A stretch of DNA of 64,000 nt from Bacteroidaceae bacterium. Its GTDB lineage: Bacteria > Bacteroidota > Bacteroidia > Bacteroidales > Bacteroidaceae. Below are positions 51,797 through 61,900 of this stretch, piece after piece. The translations under genes were made by a program, and so were the position numbers. How positions within the stretch are numbered: the first letter of the stretch is position 1; each line of letters opens with the position of its first letter. The stretch is from the NCBI GenBank assembly GCA_017529865.1, contig JAFXNA010000024.1, positions 87,101 to 151,100 on the forward strand. Reading direction: 5' to 3'. Below the pieces are notes generated by a model. That model saw only the letters and a list, made by a program, of their open reading frames with translations, did not search any database and was not told the origin of the DNA.

Positions 51797-53304
51797 TATC
51801 TGTTCAATTTCCAAGTGAAGCCGTCTTTCGTATCCTTTACTTCGAAGCCCAATGCAGCCAACTGGTCGCGAATCATATCGCTCGTAGCCCAGTCTTTGTT
51901 AGCCTTGGCTTTCATTCGCTGTTCCAACAGCATATCCACCACTTTTCCGAATGCTTCCTCACGCGCCTCACTGCCTCCATTTCCGCTTGCGGCCTTCAGT
52001 CCTAAGAGATCGAAGGCAAAGAGTTCGAAGGTCCGAGTCAGCGCTGCGAGCACTTCGGCTGTGATAGTTGCTTTCTTGTCGACAATCTGGTTGATGATGC
52101 GTGTTGCATCAAACAGATGACTGATGACGATAGGCGTATTGAAATCATCGTTGAGGGCATCGTAGCACTGCTGACGCAGGTTATCCACGAAATCCATACC
52201 GACAGTTCCATCTGCTGTAGGCTGTATCGATTTCAGTGCCTTGTGAGCATCAATAAGTCGCTCCAGACCCTTTTCGGCAGCGATGAGAGCATCGTTGCTG
52301 AAATCCACCGTACTGCGATAGTGCGCCTGAAGAATAAAGAATCGGATGGTCATCGGCGCATAGGCCTGTGTCAGCATCTCGTTGCCGTCCTTATCCTTAT
52401 GACTACCATCGAAGAACTCCTGCAGGGTGATGAAGTTACCTAAGCTCTTACCCATCTTCTGACCGTTGATGGTAATCATGTTGTTGTGAATCCAGTAGTG
52501 AACCATCTCGTCGCCCTGACTGGCTACAGCCTGAGCAATCTCACATTCGTGGTGAGGGAAGATGAGGTCCATACCTCCTCCGTGAATGTCGAAGTGGCTA
52601 CCCAAATACTTACGACCCATTGCCGTACATTCACAATGCCATCCAGGGAATCCATCGCTCCATTTTGAAGGCCAGCGCATGATATGTTCCGGCTGCGCTT
52701 TCTTCCACAGGGCAAAGTCCGCCTGGTTCTTCTTCTCCCCTACTCCAGCCAACTCGCGCGAGTTGTTGATGATATCATCAAGGTTACGGCCCGAAAGTAC
52801 TCCATACTTGTGTTTCTTGTTGTAAGCCTCCACATCGAAGTAGACCGAACCATTCGATTCGTAAGCAAATCCATTGTCCAGAATCTCCTGTACCAGTTGT
52901 TCCTGCTCGATGATATGTCCTGTGGCATGAGGCTCGATCGATGGGGGCAACACATTAAGTGCCGCCATCGCATCGTGGAAACGATTGGTATAGTACTGAG
53001 CCACTTCCATCGGCTCCAACTGCTCCAGCCGTGCCTTCTTCGCAATCTTGTCCTCGCCCTCGTCAGCATCGTGCTCCAGATGCCCCACATCAGTGATGTT
53101 GCGCACATAGCGCACCTTGTAGCCCAAGTGTTGCAGGTAGCGGAAAACGATGTCGAACGTGATGGCTGGGCGAGCATGACCCAGATGGGCATCACCATAT
53201 ACTGTAGGCCCGCACACATACATACCTACATGAGGGGCACGCAGTGGACGGAACAACTCTTTCTGACGAGTCAGGGTATTGTAAACCAATAAGTTCTGTT
53301 CCAT
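51796..53304 (-). CDS. cysS: Cysteinyl-tRNA synthetase
   Basis: Class I synthetase that charges tRNA-Cys. The start [18 protein letters not shown] at 53304 is the standard family N-terminus, preferred over the in-frame ATG at 53319. The 502-aa product shows the zinc ligand in [20 protein letters not shown] (with the HIGH-type HLGH), the other ligands in [15 protein letters not shown] and [14 protein letters not shown] as [11 protein letters not shown], and the C-terminal helical anticodon domain. It is coupled to the small membrane protein. The promoter -7 element is at 53343-53350. Confidence 0.96.
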   Translation of the reverse strand: MEQNLLVYNTLTRQKELFRPLRAPHVGMYVCGPTVYGDAHLGHARPAITFDIVFRYLQHLGYKVRYVRNITDVGHLEHDADEGEDKIAKKARLEQLEPMEVAQYYTNRFHDAMAALNVLPPSIEPHATGHIIEQEQLVQEILDNGFAYESNGSVYFDVEAYNKKHKYGVLSGRNLDDIINNSRELAGVGEKKNQADFALWKKAQPEHIMRWPSKWSDGFPGWHCECTAMGRKYLGSHFDIHGGGMDLIFPHHECEIAQAVASQGDEMVHYWIHNNMITINGQKMGKSLGNFITLQEFFDGSHKDKDGNEMLTQAYAPMTIRFFILQAHYRSTVDFSNDALIAAEKGLERLIDAHKALKSIQPTADGTVGMDFVDNLRQQCYDALNDDFNTPIVISHLFDATRIINQIVDKKATITAEVLAALTRTFELFAFDLLGLKAASGNGGSEAREEAFGKVVDMLLEQRMKAKANKDWATSDMIRDQLAALGFEVKDTKDGFTWKLNR

Positions 53305-53342
53305 ATTCTCATTTACCATTTAATCATTTACCATTTAGAGTG

Positions 53343-53350
53343 CAAAGGTA
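53343..53350 (-). promoter_or_regulatory. -7 element of the cysS promoter
   Basis: Minus-strand TACCTTTG. Just upstream (53357-53387) are tandem GGTTAGCG/GATTAGCG units, and downstream, in the leader, an ATTTACCATTTAATC repeat. Confidence 0.65.
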
Positions 53351-53460
53351 CGAAAAGTTTAGCGGTTAGCGATTAGCGGTTAGCGTTTTTTTCATTTTTA
53401 CATTTTATAATTATTTCATTTTTACATTTTTTACTCTTTTCTTCCGCAAATCTATCATTT

Positions 53461-53492
53461 CTCCCCATAGAGGGGGAGTTAGAGGGGGTCTG
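53461..53492. repeat. G/C-rich palindromic repeat, copy f
   Basis: CTCCCCATAGAGGGGGAG followed by TTAGAGGGGGTC. Same family and orientation as copies b, d and e; it lies between cysS and the terminator of the next gene. Confidence 0.7.
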
Positions 53493-53530
53493 TAAAAAAA
53501 AAGAGACCGATGCAAATTTGCATCGGCCCC
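53493..53530 (-). terminator. Terminator of the Gln/Gly-rich secreted protein gene
   Basis: Perfect 20-bp palindrome CCGATGCAAATTTGCATCGG (53507-53526). On the minus strand G-U pairs lengthen the stem (GGGGCC with GGTCTC) and it runs into nine T residues. Confidence 0.85.
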
Positions 53531-53577
53531 TTCGAGTGAATCTATAATACTTATTGAGCTATTCTCATTGATGGGAA

Positions 53578-54090
53578 TTACTGCTGCTGCTGTGGACGCT
53601 GACCGCCACCGAAACCACCTTGGCCACCCATGCCCTGTGGACGCTGGCCCTGTGGACGCTGTCCCTGAGGACCGCCTTGACCGCCGCCCATGCCTTGGAA
53701 CTGACGACGACGCTCTGCCTGTGCAGTCTCATACTTCTTGAACTGATCCTCTGTGAGCACGCCCTTCAAGAACTTGTTCTGAGCTTCCTGACGCTCCTGC
53801 ATCTGCTTCTGCATAGCCTGCATGTCCATCTGACCGCCACCTTGGCCGCCCTGCATCATCTTCTGCATTTGCTCCATCTGAACCTTTGACTGCTCTACAT
53901 AGTAGTCCTTAACCTTCTTATACTGCTCGTCGTTGAGTTCACAAGTAGTCTTCAACTGGTCTGCCTGGCGCTTAGCCATGTCTTCTGGATTGAACTGTCC
54001 CATTCCACCGCCGAAGCCACCCTGAGGGCCCTGAGCGTAGCTGCATGCAGCAATCATCATTGCTACGAATGCGAAAACTAATTTCTTCAT
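53578..54090 (-). CDS. Secreted Gln/Gly/Met-rich helical protein (Spy/DUF4890-like)
   Basis: A 170-aa exported protein (signal peptide MKKLVFAFVAMMIAACSYAQ). The core (about 35-130) is helical with LNDEQYKKVKDYYVEQSKVQ and GVLTEDQFKKYETAQAER, which resembles the LTxxQ-type helices of Spy/CpxP proteins and the Bacteroidota DUF4890 family. Gly/Gln-rich segments flank it, and the C-terminus repeats QGQRPQGQRPQGMGG. Such proteins are periplasmic and often stress-linked, but a role here is not shown. A possible lipobox-like AAC in the signal peptide lacks the usual context. It has a very strong terminator. Confidence 0.75.
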   Translation of the reverse strand: MKKLVFAFVAMMIAACSYAQGPQGGFGGGMGQFNPEDMAKRQADQLKTTCELNDEQYKKVKDYYVEQSKVQMEQMQKMMQGGQGGGQMDMQAMQKQMQERQEAQNKFLKGVLTEDQFKKYETAQAERRRQFQGMGGGQGGPQGQRPQGQRPQGMGGQGGFGGGQRPQQQQ

Positions 54091-54272
54091 AACGTAATGT
54101 AATTTTTTAATTTGTTTGTTAATAATGAATTTCCTCTTTAATTAAATAATTCCTCCACACATTTCATCCATCTCTTTTCATTGCTTTTGACCACCGAAAA
54201 AACAAAAGGTTTAAAACAAATGAAAAAAAACTTCATATTTAACTTTCTTCTTTCAAATTCCACGACTTCCGC

Positions 54273-54299
54273 CCTATTATATATATAAATAAGGTGTAT
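54273..54299. repeat. CCTATTATATA...AATAAGGTGTA intergenic motif
   Basis: One of three copies; the others are 22116-22136 and 43582-43603 (opposite strand). All share ATAAATAAGGTGTA or a close variant preceded by alternating TA. The rest of 54091-54361 has no gene. Confidence 0.5.
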
Positions 54300-54361
54300 C
54301 AGAAATTGTACTCGAATCTTTTTTATTATTCAATCCAAGGCATTTCATCATTCTTCTCATA

Positions 54362-54470
54362 GTACGTAAATCTGTACGCAAGGTGCGTACTCGGAGTACG
54401 ACTAGTGCGTACGCGGAGTACGTCAAGTACGTACTGACAGTACGACAGGTACGTACTCAGAGTACGTAAC
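54362..54470. repeat. 22-bp tandem repeat array upstream of the recombinase gene
   Basis: Five units at 54362, 54383, 54405, 54427 and 54449 (the first is 21 bp, the others 22 bp), with a degenerate sixth to 54492. Each starts GTRCGTAC and has an internal dyad: three units carry the perfect arms CGTACT-NNN-AGTACG, with the 3-nt centres CGG, GAC and CAG. The arms are kept while centre and linker vary. The period equals about two helical turns. The array ends 38 bp before the -33 element of the recombinase promoter. Confidence 0.85.
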
Positions 54471-54508
54471 TGTCGCACAACTTTACGTACACTTATTTTC
54501 AATAAAAA

Positions 54509-54540
54509 TTTGGTGGTTTCGAGTATAAAGTGTAACTTTG
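54509..54540 (+). promoter_or_regulatory. Promoter of the tyrosine recombinase gene
   Basis: TTTG (54509-54512), 20-nt spacer, TAACTTTG (54533-54540): an exact consensus. The ATG is 78 nt downstream. Confidence 0.85.
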
Positions 54541-54618
54541 CCAACGAAAACGTGAGACAAAGAAAGAAAAGGCGGTGGAAAAGACCGCCAAATGTGAAAC
54601 ATTTAATTCTTTTTTACA

Positions 54619-55686
54619 ATGTACGCACAAATGAAAACAGGTATCAACATTCAGCTCTCGCCACAACAGCTTGAGACGCTCCGGCGTGGCGAGGAAATCA
54701 GCTTCAGCATCAGTCTGAAGCATGATGATGTCCAGCTACAGAAGATGGACATCTTCAGGAGCGGCAACCCTCCACCCGAGGCTGGTAAGGATCAGATAAT
54801 GTTTCTGGAATTCTTCAGACAGCAGATTAAGCGACTCAAAACGAACGGCAACCTCCGAACAAGTGAGACTTACCAAGCTGCACACGACAAGGTTCGGTCT
54901 TTCCGACAAGGAAAGGACTTCGCGGCGACCGAGATTGACGGCGCGATGATGGAGGCACTACAGGCATCTTTCCGATTGCAAGGCCTCTCAATGAACACAA
55001 TCTCATTCTATATGCGAATCATCCGAGCAGTGTACCACAGGGCTGTAGAACAGGGTTTATGCATCGACTGCCAACCCTTCACACATGTCTTTACGGGTTC
55101 ACAGGCCACCGTCAAACGTGCCCTGAGCTTGGAGGAACTGAAACGCATCAAAAACCTCGTACTGACTGATCCTGACGAGCAGTTTGCCCGCAATCTGTTC
55201 CTATTCAGTTTCTACACTCGAGGAATGTCGTTCGTCGACCTGGCCTATCTGAAGAAAGAAAACGTTCATGACGGCATGATGGCGTACACTCGTCGCAAGA
55301 CGGGACACATGCTGGCCATGAGATGGGAGGCAAAAATGCAGCAGTTCGTCGACCTCTATCCTTCGTCAACCCCCTATCTGCTGCCAATCATCCATACGGC
55401 AGGCGATCACGAGCGCAATCAGTATCGAGCGGTGCAAGACCGTGTGAACCGAACGCTGAAGACCATCGCCATGAAAGCCAACATCCGCCAGAACCTTACT
55501 ATGTACTGTGCCCGCCACTCTTGGGCAACTATTGCACGCGAACACAAGATTCCCGTCAGCGTCATCAGCCACGCGATGGGACACACCAACGAACTAACGA
55601 CCGAGGTCTATCTCAAAACCATTGACAGTTCTATTATCGATCAATGCAACTACGAAATGATCGGCCTGCTGGAAGACGGTTCGTAA
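54619..55686 (+). CDS. Tyrosine recombinase
   Basis: A 355-aa site-specific recombinase. An N-terminal region of about 65 residues precedes a SAM-like core-binding domain (about 70-160; GLSMNTISFYMRIIRAVYHR). The catalytic domain has R201 (FYTRGMSF), K227 (RRKTGH), Y296-x-x-R299 (MYCARHSW; the usual first His is Tyr, as in many Bacteroidota enzymes), H322 (MGH) and the nucleophile Y331 (EVYLKT). All residues needed for cleavage are there. No phage, transposon or excisionase gene is nearby. The enzyme sits alone between a 22-bp dyad-repeat array and a giant surface-protein gene, the setting of recombinases that control surface variation. Confidence 0.92.
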   Translation: MYAQMKTGINIQLSPQQLETLRRGEEISFSISLKHDDVQLQKMDIFRSGNPPPEAGKDQIMFLEFFRQQIKRLKTNGNLRTSETYQAAHDKVRSFRQGKDFAATEIDGAMMEALQASFRLQGLSMNTISFYMRIIRAVYHRAVEQGLCIDCQPFTHVFTGSQATVKRALSLEELKRIKNLVLTDPDEQFARNLFLFSFYTRGMSFVDLAYLKKENVHDGMMAYTRRKTGHMLAMRWEAKMQQFVDLYPSSTPYLLPIIHTAGDHERNQYRAVQDRVNRTLKTIAMKANIRQNLTMYCARHSWATIAREHKIPVSVISHAMGHTNELTTEVYLKTIDSSIIDQCNYEMIGLLEDGS

Positions 55687-55969
55687 CCTTAAAGAAGACA
55701 TTATCGTCATAAGCTAAAGTTTACAGGTAATACTAACCCGACACAACCTTAAGGAACCATAAAAAACTGACTATCACTCATAACTTCACGCCCCTGCCGC
55801 TGTAACTCCCGCGCAGGAGTCCGTCTGTCTGGGACACACCGCCGTGCCTCAACTATTTGCATGATACTTTCTATTTGAATTCCTTGAAAAGATGATAGAG
55901 ATTGTATACAAATTTAAAATAACGAATAAATTATTAATTAACATTTTTATTAATCTAAATTTTAAGCTT
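55687..55969. other. Intergenic region between recombinase and giant repeat protein
   Basis: No gene is seen. An ACTCC/GGAGT dyad (within CTGTAACTCCCGCGCAGGAG at about 55800-55820) is the only clear structure. I found no consensus promoter; TATTTG-like sequences at 55854-55880 are weak. No long inverted repeats that would mark an invertible promoter are visible. Confidence 0.4.
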
Positions 55970-58900
55970 ATGAAGAAAAGTTTTCTTTTATTGCTTTTGA
56001 TGACCCTCTTGCCATTGGCAGGTTGGGCACAAGACACGTACACGCAGACAGCAGCGTGGGCAACTGGAGAAACCACTAAGGAATTCTCCTATACAGCCAT
56101 ACCTGCTGAGTCTGATTTTCCTGGTCTCGTAAATGTACGAACCACGGTCTCTCACCCCTTCAGTCTTTATGGTGGGTATTATACTGGAACAGAGATTGAG
56201 GATTTTGTTTGTACATCACAGGGAGTTGGTACTGTTGTTCCAATGGCAAGTGCCGCACAGTACACTTATAACATCTATGGATCGGTGAGTAGCGATACCC
56301 CTATACCAGCTAGTGATTTGGCAGCTGGCGGTACCTATGTCCTGAGATTGTTTGTAAGGTATGTATCGGATGTTACTGCTACATACGTGCCGTATTCGTA
56401 TCCGAATCCTGCTCATTGGGAATGGACAGTTAATCAATATGCTACTACGACAGTCAATCTGCCATTTACAATTACCAATAAGCCAGAGGTTACTGTAAAG
56501 GTGTTCGGTATCGAAAAGGTATGGGATGAACCATTTGTTGACCCAACCATCGCTGATTTCAACGCTGATCCTATGTTGCGTCAAGTAACCGGTGCAACTA
56601 CTGACTGGAATGACGTTAAGGATTACCTGGAGTTCAAGCGTGTTGACAATGGTACTGATGTAGGTTCGTATGTTTATACACTTGCTATTACGGGTTCTCA
56701 TCCTTCATACACCATCCACATTGATAATGCTGCAGCTAAGCTGAACATCACTCAGGCAACAAACGTTGCTGGTACTGTAAGCCTTGATGGCTGGACATAC
56801 GGTGAAGATGCTAAAACTCCAGTCGCTACTGGTTTCAAGTATGGTAACAATTTGGCTGAGTTCACTTATTCTGTGGATGATGTTACTTATGGTGACTATG
56901 CTACTATCGTTAATGGTCAGGCTGGTACTTACTATGTAAAGGCAACTGTTCCTGAGACTATCAACTACACTGAGATTTCAGCTACAAGTACCTTCACAAT
57001 TGAACAGCGCACACTTGTTGAAGGTACTGACTTCACAGCTCCTACAGCAAAGACTAATGGTATTTACAACGAAGCACCTCAGGCAATCGCAGTAGCTGGT
57101 GAATTCATCGGTACATACAAGGATGAAATTATTGCTGCTGGTGCTAAGTTCCTGTATCCTACTGCTGAGGCTCTCCCAACAGAAACTAATGTTGGTACAT
57201 ACAGCTTCAATTGGACTATTTCTGTTCCTGCAACAAGTAACTTCAAATATACTGCCGGTCCAACGACAGTTAACGGTGCAAAGATTAATAAGGCTGACAT
57301 CACTGCTACAGACGTTACTGCTCCTGTAGGCAAAACTGGTCTGAAGTATATCCTTGATACTAAGCAGCAACTGATTGAAACTGGTGCTGTTGTTGCTGAG
57401 GATAATAATACTCATGCAGCTAAGGGTACTGTTTTCTACAGCGTAGATGGCGGTGCTTGGACAGACGACCTCACAAAGGTAGTTGGTGAGCACGTTAAGG
57501 CTGATAATGGTAAGTACGTTGTTTCTTGGTATATCAAGGGTGACGCTAACCACAACGACTATGGTTCTGAAACTACTCCTGCTGATGATAAAGTAGAAGT
57601 TGCAATTGCTCCTGTACAGTTCGTTCTGAAAGCTGATGCAGTAGGTGCAACAGGTCTTGTATTTAACAATGCTGATCAGAAACTGTTGACTAGCAGTGTA
57701 CAGGGTGGTGCTGCTAACATGCCTCAGGGTACTACTACTTGGTCTCTCAATGGTACTGCACTCGCTGCTGGTAGCACTTATGAAGATGTTAAGGGCAAGA
57801 ACGCCGGTACTTATCACATTTCTTATACTGTAGTTCCTAAGGAAGCTAAGTATGCAAACGACTATCTGCCTTACACGAAGGAAGATCTTCCTGTATTCAT
57901 CGACCAGTACACTCTGTACATCGGTGCAAAGACGCTGACTGGTACTGTTGAACAGTTCTTCGATCTGACAACTGATCCTGTTACTCCAAAGTTCACCATT
58001 TTTGACTTCCTGAAGGACGGTGCGTTCCTCAGTGATGTTGCAGGTGATAAAGATGCACAGAAGGCAATCCTGAACCAGCTGATTGCTTCAACGCAGACGA
58101 TGGACGAAATCTTTGCTGCTTCAAAGGCCGGCAGTGCTACTGTTATTAATCTTCAGCCAGTAACTGTTGATCCTGATGTGACTCCAATGAACTATAAGGT
58201 TGACGCAGCTACTCTGCTTTCAGAGAACGCATCTCTGAATATTACTGCTATCGACGCAGCTATCCAGGATGACCCAGTTAAGGCAACTCCTACTTACAAC
58301 GGTGCTAACCAGGAATTGGTAGGTACCCCTGCTGTAGGTTACAAGGCTGAGGCTGGTACTGGTTCTGTTGCTATTGGTAAGGTTGTTTACAGCCTGACTG
58401 AGGCAGGTCCTTACACTGACGACCTGACTAAGATTGTTGGCAAGGATGCTAAGAAGTACACAGTATATTATAAGGTAGAACTTAGCGACGAGGCTACAAG
58501 CTTTGACAGATTCTATGAGTACACTGGTGGTGTTAAGTCTATCGAGGTAGAAATCCTTCCTAAGGATCTTGCTACTGCTACGATTGATCTTGGTCCAGTT
58601 GCTCCAGATAACCTTGTTTACAATGGCGCTGACCAGAAGGCAAGTGTTACAGTAACTGCAACAGACATGCAGGGTACTGAGAATATCATTACAGCAGAAG
58701 ACTTCGAGGAAACTAAGGTTGAGTATAATAGTGCTGAAGTTGAGAAGCTGATCAATGCAGGTACTTACACTTACACATTCACTGGTAAGAAGAACTACTT
58801 TGGTACTACTACTGCAACTATCACAATTGCTCAGAAGCCATTTGCTGACGGTATGTTCACACTCTCTAAGAACGTAACATATACTGGCGCTCCACAGAAG

Positions 58901-61900
58901 CCAACAATCACTGCATTTGATGCTGTAGCAGGTGATGCAGAGAAGAATGCTCTTGCTGAGACTGACTACACATTCCAGATTAAGGACAGCAATGGTAACG
59001 TTGTTGGTATCGATGCAATGAAGGATGCTGACACTTACACCTTCACATTCACAGCTACTGCTGATGGTAACTATAAGAACGCTGAAAAGCCTACAACGGT
59101 AGACTGGACAATCGGTCAGAAGCCTCTTGCTAAAGAGATGTTCACTCTCTCTTCATACGAGGAAGAATTCGACGGCACTAACCAGATGCCTACATACACA
59201 TTCGCAGACGATGATCCTATTTCTGGCGCACTTGTTGCTGCTGACTTCACAGTTGCTAAGACTGTCAAAGTTAATGATGTTGCAGTGGCTGTCACTGAAA
59301 TGATTGACGCTGACACTTACACCTTCACATTCAAAGCTACAGCTGATGGTAACTACAGTGGTGAAGTAACTCGTACATTCGAAATCACTCAGGCTACTGC
59401 TACTATCGTTGAGCCAGAATTCATCTATCTGACTTACAACGGTGAGGATCAGCCACTCGTAACTGAGGGTACTACAGATGCTGTTGCAGGTACAACAGAA
59501 CATCCTGCAGGCAAGGTTGAATATCAGGTTACAGACGCTGACGACAAGGAACTTGTTGCATGGACAACTGACTATGATGAAATTGTTCAGAAGAACGCAG
59601 GTGACTATAAGGTTAACTACAAGATCACTGCAAGTGCAAAGAACTACACGAATCCTTTGGTTACCGGTACAGCTAACGTTACTATCAAGCTGGCTGAAAT
59701 CAGCTACGAATTGGGCAATATTCAAAAGACATGGGACGGTGCTCCATTCGATCAGGATCAGATCAACAGTCTGTTCGCTATCAACCACGGAGAATTGTTC
59801 GGTGTTGACAAGTATGAGGTTCCATTCTACTTCACTCTTGATAAGGAATATAAGGATGCTGGTCAATATGAATTCACTACTGAATATAAGGTAGTATTCA
59901 AGACTAAGGAAGGTGGTTTCGACAAGGATTATCCTGTAAACTACGATGTTAAGGTTGGCGGCACAGGTGTGATTACCATCAACAAGAAAGACATCGTGGC
60001 TGGAGACTACAAAGCTCCTGAGGCAGCTACTGATTTGGTTTACATCAACAACACTCCTCAGAATCTGATTGCTGAAGGTTATGAAGTAACTACTAAATAC
60101 ACTTGGGACGGTGACACTGAGGGTACTCCAATCGGTACTATCGTATTCGCAACTGCTGAAGACGGTGAATACTCTGAAACTGTTCCTCAGGGAACTGACG
60201 CTGATGACTACGAGGTATGGTACAAGGTTGCTGGTGACAAGAACCACAACGATACTGAGCCTGCTAAGATTACAAACACTATCGCAGCTAATGCATCTGG
60301 ATTCCAGTTGGCATTCGAGGACGCTACTTGGACTTACGACGGTGTTGAGTTCTATCCAGAAGATGCTAATGCATACGACGGCAAGACTGCAACAGAACCA
60401 GGTATCGCTACTGATCCAGAGACTGACTATGACTTCACGCTCACTAAGGACGGTGAGGCATTCGAAGGCAAGCTCGTTGACGCAGGTACTTACGTATTCA
60501 CTTACACTGGTAAGGGTAACTACGATGGTTCAAGTGCTGAGGCAACTATCGTTATCACTCGTAAGGATATCGCTGACGCTGATGTTACTGTTGCTCTGGA
60601 TGAAGCTTCTGCAGAGTACGATGCTCAGGATCACAAGCCAGGTTACAAGCTGACTTATAAGCCAGAAGGCAAGCCAGCTCTGGAACTTGTTGAGGCTGAG
60701 GGCGAAAATGCTAACGACTTCTCTGTAGTTGCTGCCGACGAGATGAAAACAGGTGGTGTGTATACATTCGAATTCACTGGTAACGGTAACTACACAGGTA
60801 AAGCTACTGCTAAGTTCGAGATCACTAAGCGTACTGTTATCGCACAGGCAGAGGATGTTGAGAAGGTTTACGACGGCTACTATGGTTTGGCAATCGCAGA
60901 CGGTAAGTTTGTTGAAGTACCTATTACATGGGGTAACCTTGTACCAGGTGAAGACGAAGCTAACATTCCTGTAGCAGGTGAAGGCACATTCAAAACTGCT
61001 GATCCTCAGATGAAGGATGTTGGTACATACGCAATCGTTGTTGATCCTGATAAGTTCGAGTCTGAGAACTACAAGGTAATCAAGGGTAGCCGCGAGGCAC
61101 ACCTCACAATTAAGGCGGCTGACCTGAAGGTTAAGTTCAACGCTTCTGCTCCTGTTACCAAGATCTACGGTGAGGCAGATCCTGACCTCAAGGAGCGTCT
61201 CGTTGTCGAAGGTGCTGTAGCCAATGAAATCGAGACTATCAAGAACAATACAGTTATTACTCGTGCTGAGGGCGAAACCGTAGGTAGCTACAATGTTGAC
61301 CTTGCTGCTAATGACAATGATGTATTCAAGAACTACAACGTTACATTAGAGGGTGCAAAGAATATCTTCGTCATCAATAAGGCTAAACTGATTGCATCTC
61401 TCGCTCCTCAGACAGTTACCTACACAGGTGTGAAGGCTAAACTCTACGACGAGGGTAAGACGCTCCCATCTGACCAGCTCGTAGTAAACGGTCTGCTCAG
61501 CGTTGCATCTCTCGGTATCAATGACTATAAGGATGTTGTAAGCAACATTGTTGTAAACATTCCGGACGACGCAATCAACGTTGGTGACTATGAGATTACA
61601 ATTGCAAGTGCTGAAGCAGAGAACTACGAGTTCGAGTTCCTGCCAGCTACCCTCACTATCGAGCCATTGGATATCTCTAAGGCTACTGTTACTATTCCTG
61701 AACAGCAGGTTCGCGTAGGTGATGTTGCTGCTGACGCAATCAAAGCAGATGGCTTTACTATCGAATTCGACGGATTCTATGCTGACGACGCTAAGGCATT
61801 CAAGGTAGCTGCTGCTGGCCGCTTCGTTGAAGATGGCAAGATCAAGGATGCTGCTGATCACGAGTCAGGTCTTGTACTTGTTGCAGCTAACCCAACTATC

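Noticed and set aside
54362..54492. CRISPR array
   Set aside because: Repeats are directly adjacent 22-bp units without unique spacers, and no cas gene is present.
54300..55969. Invertible promoter controlled by the recombinase
   Set aside because: I could not find a pair of long inverted repeats flanking a promoter between the recombinase and the giant gene; the recombinase promoter itself is in fixed orientation.
59153..60247. 364-aa open frame antisense to the giant repeat protein
   Set aside because: Low-complexity Ser/Val/Cys-rich translation explained by the repetitive sense strand; no start signals.
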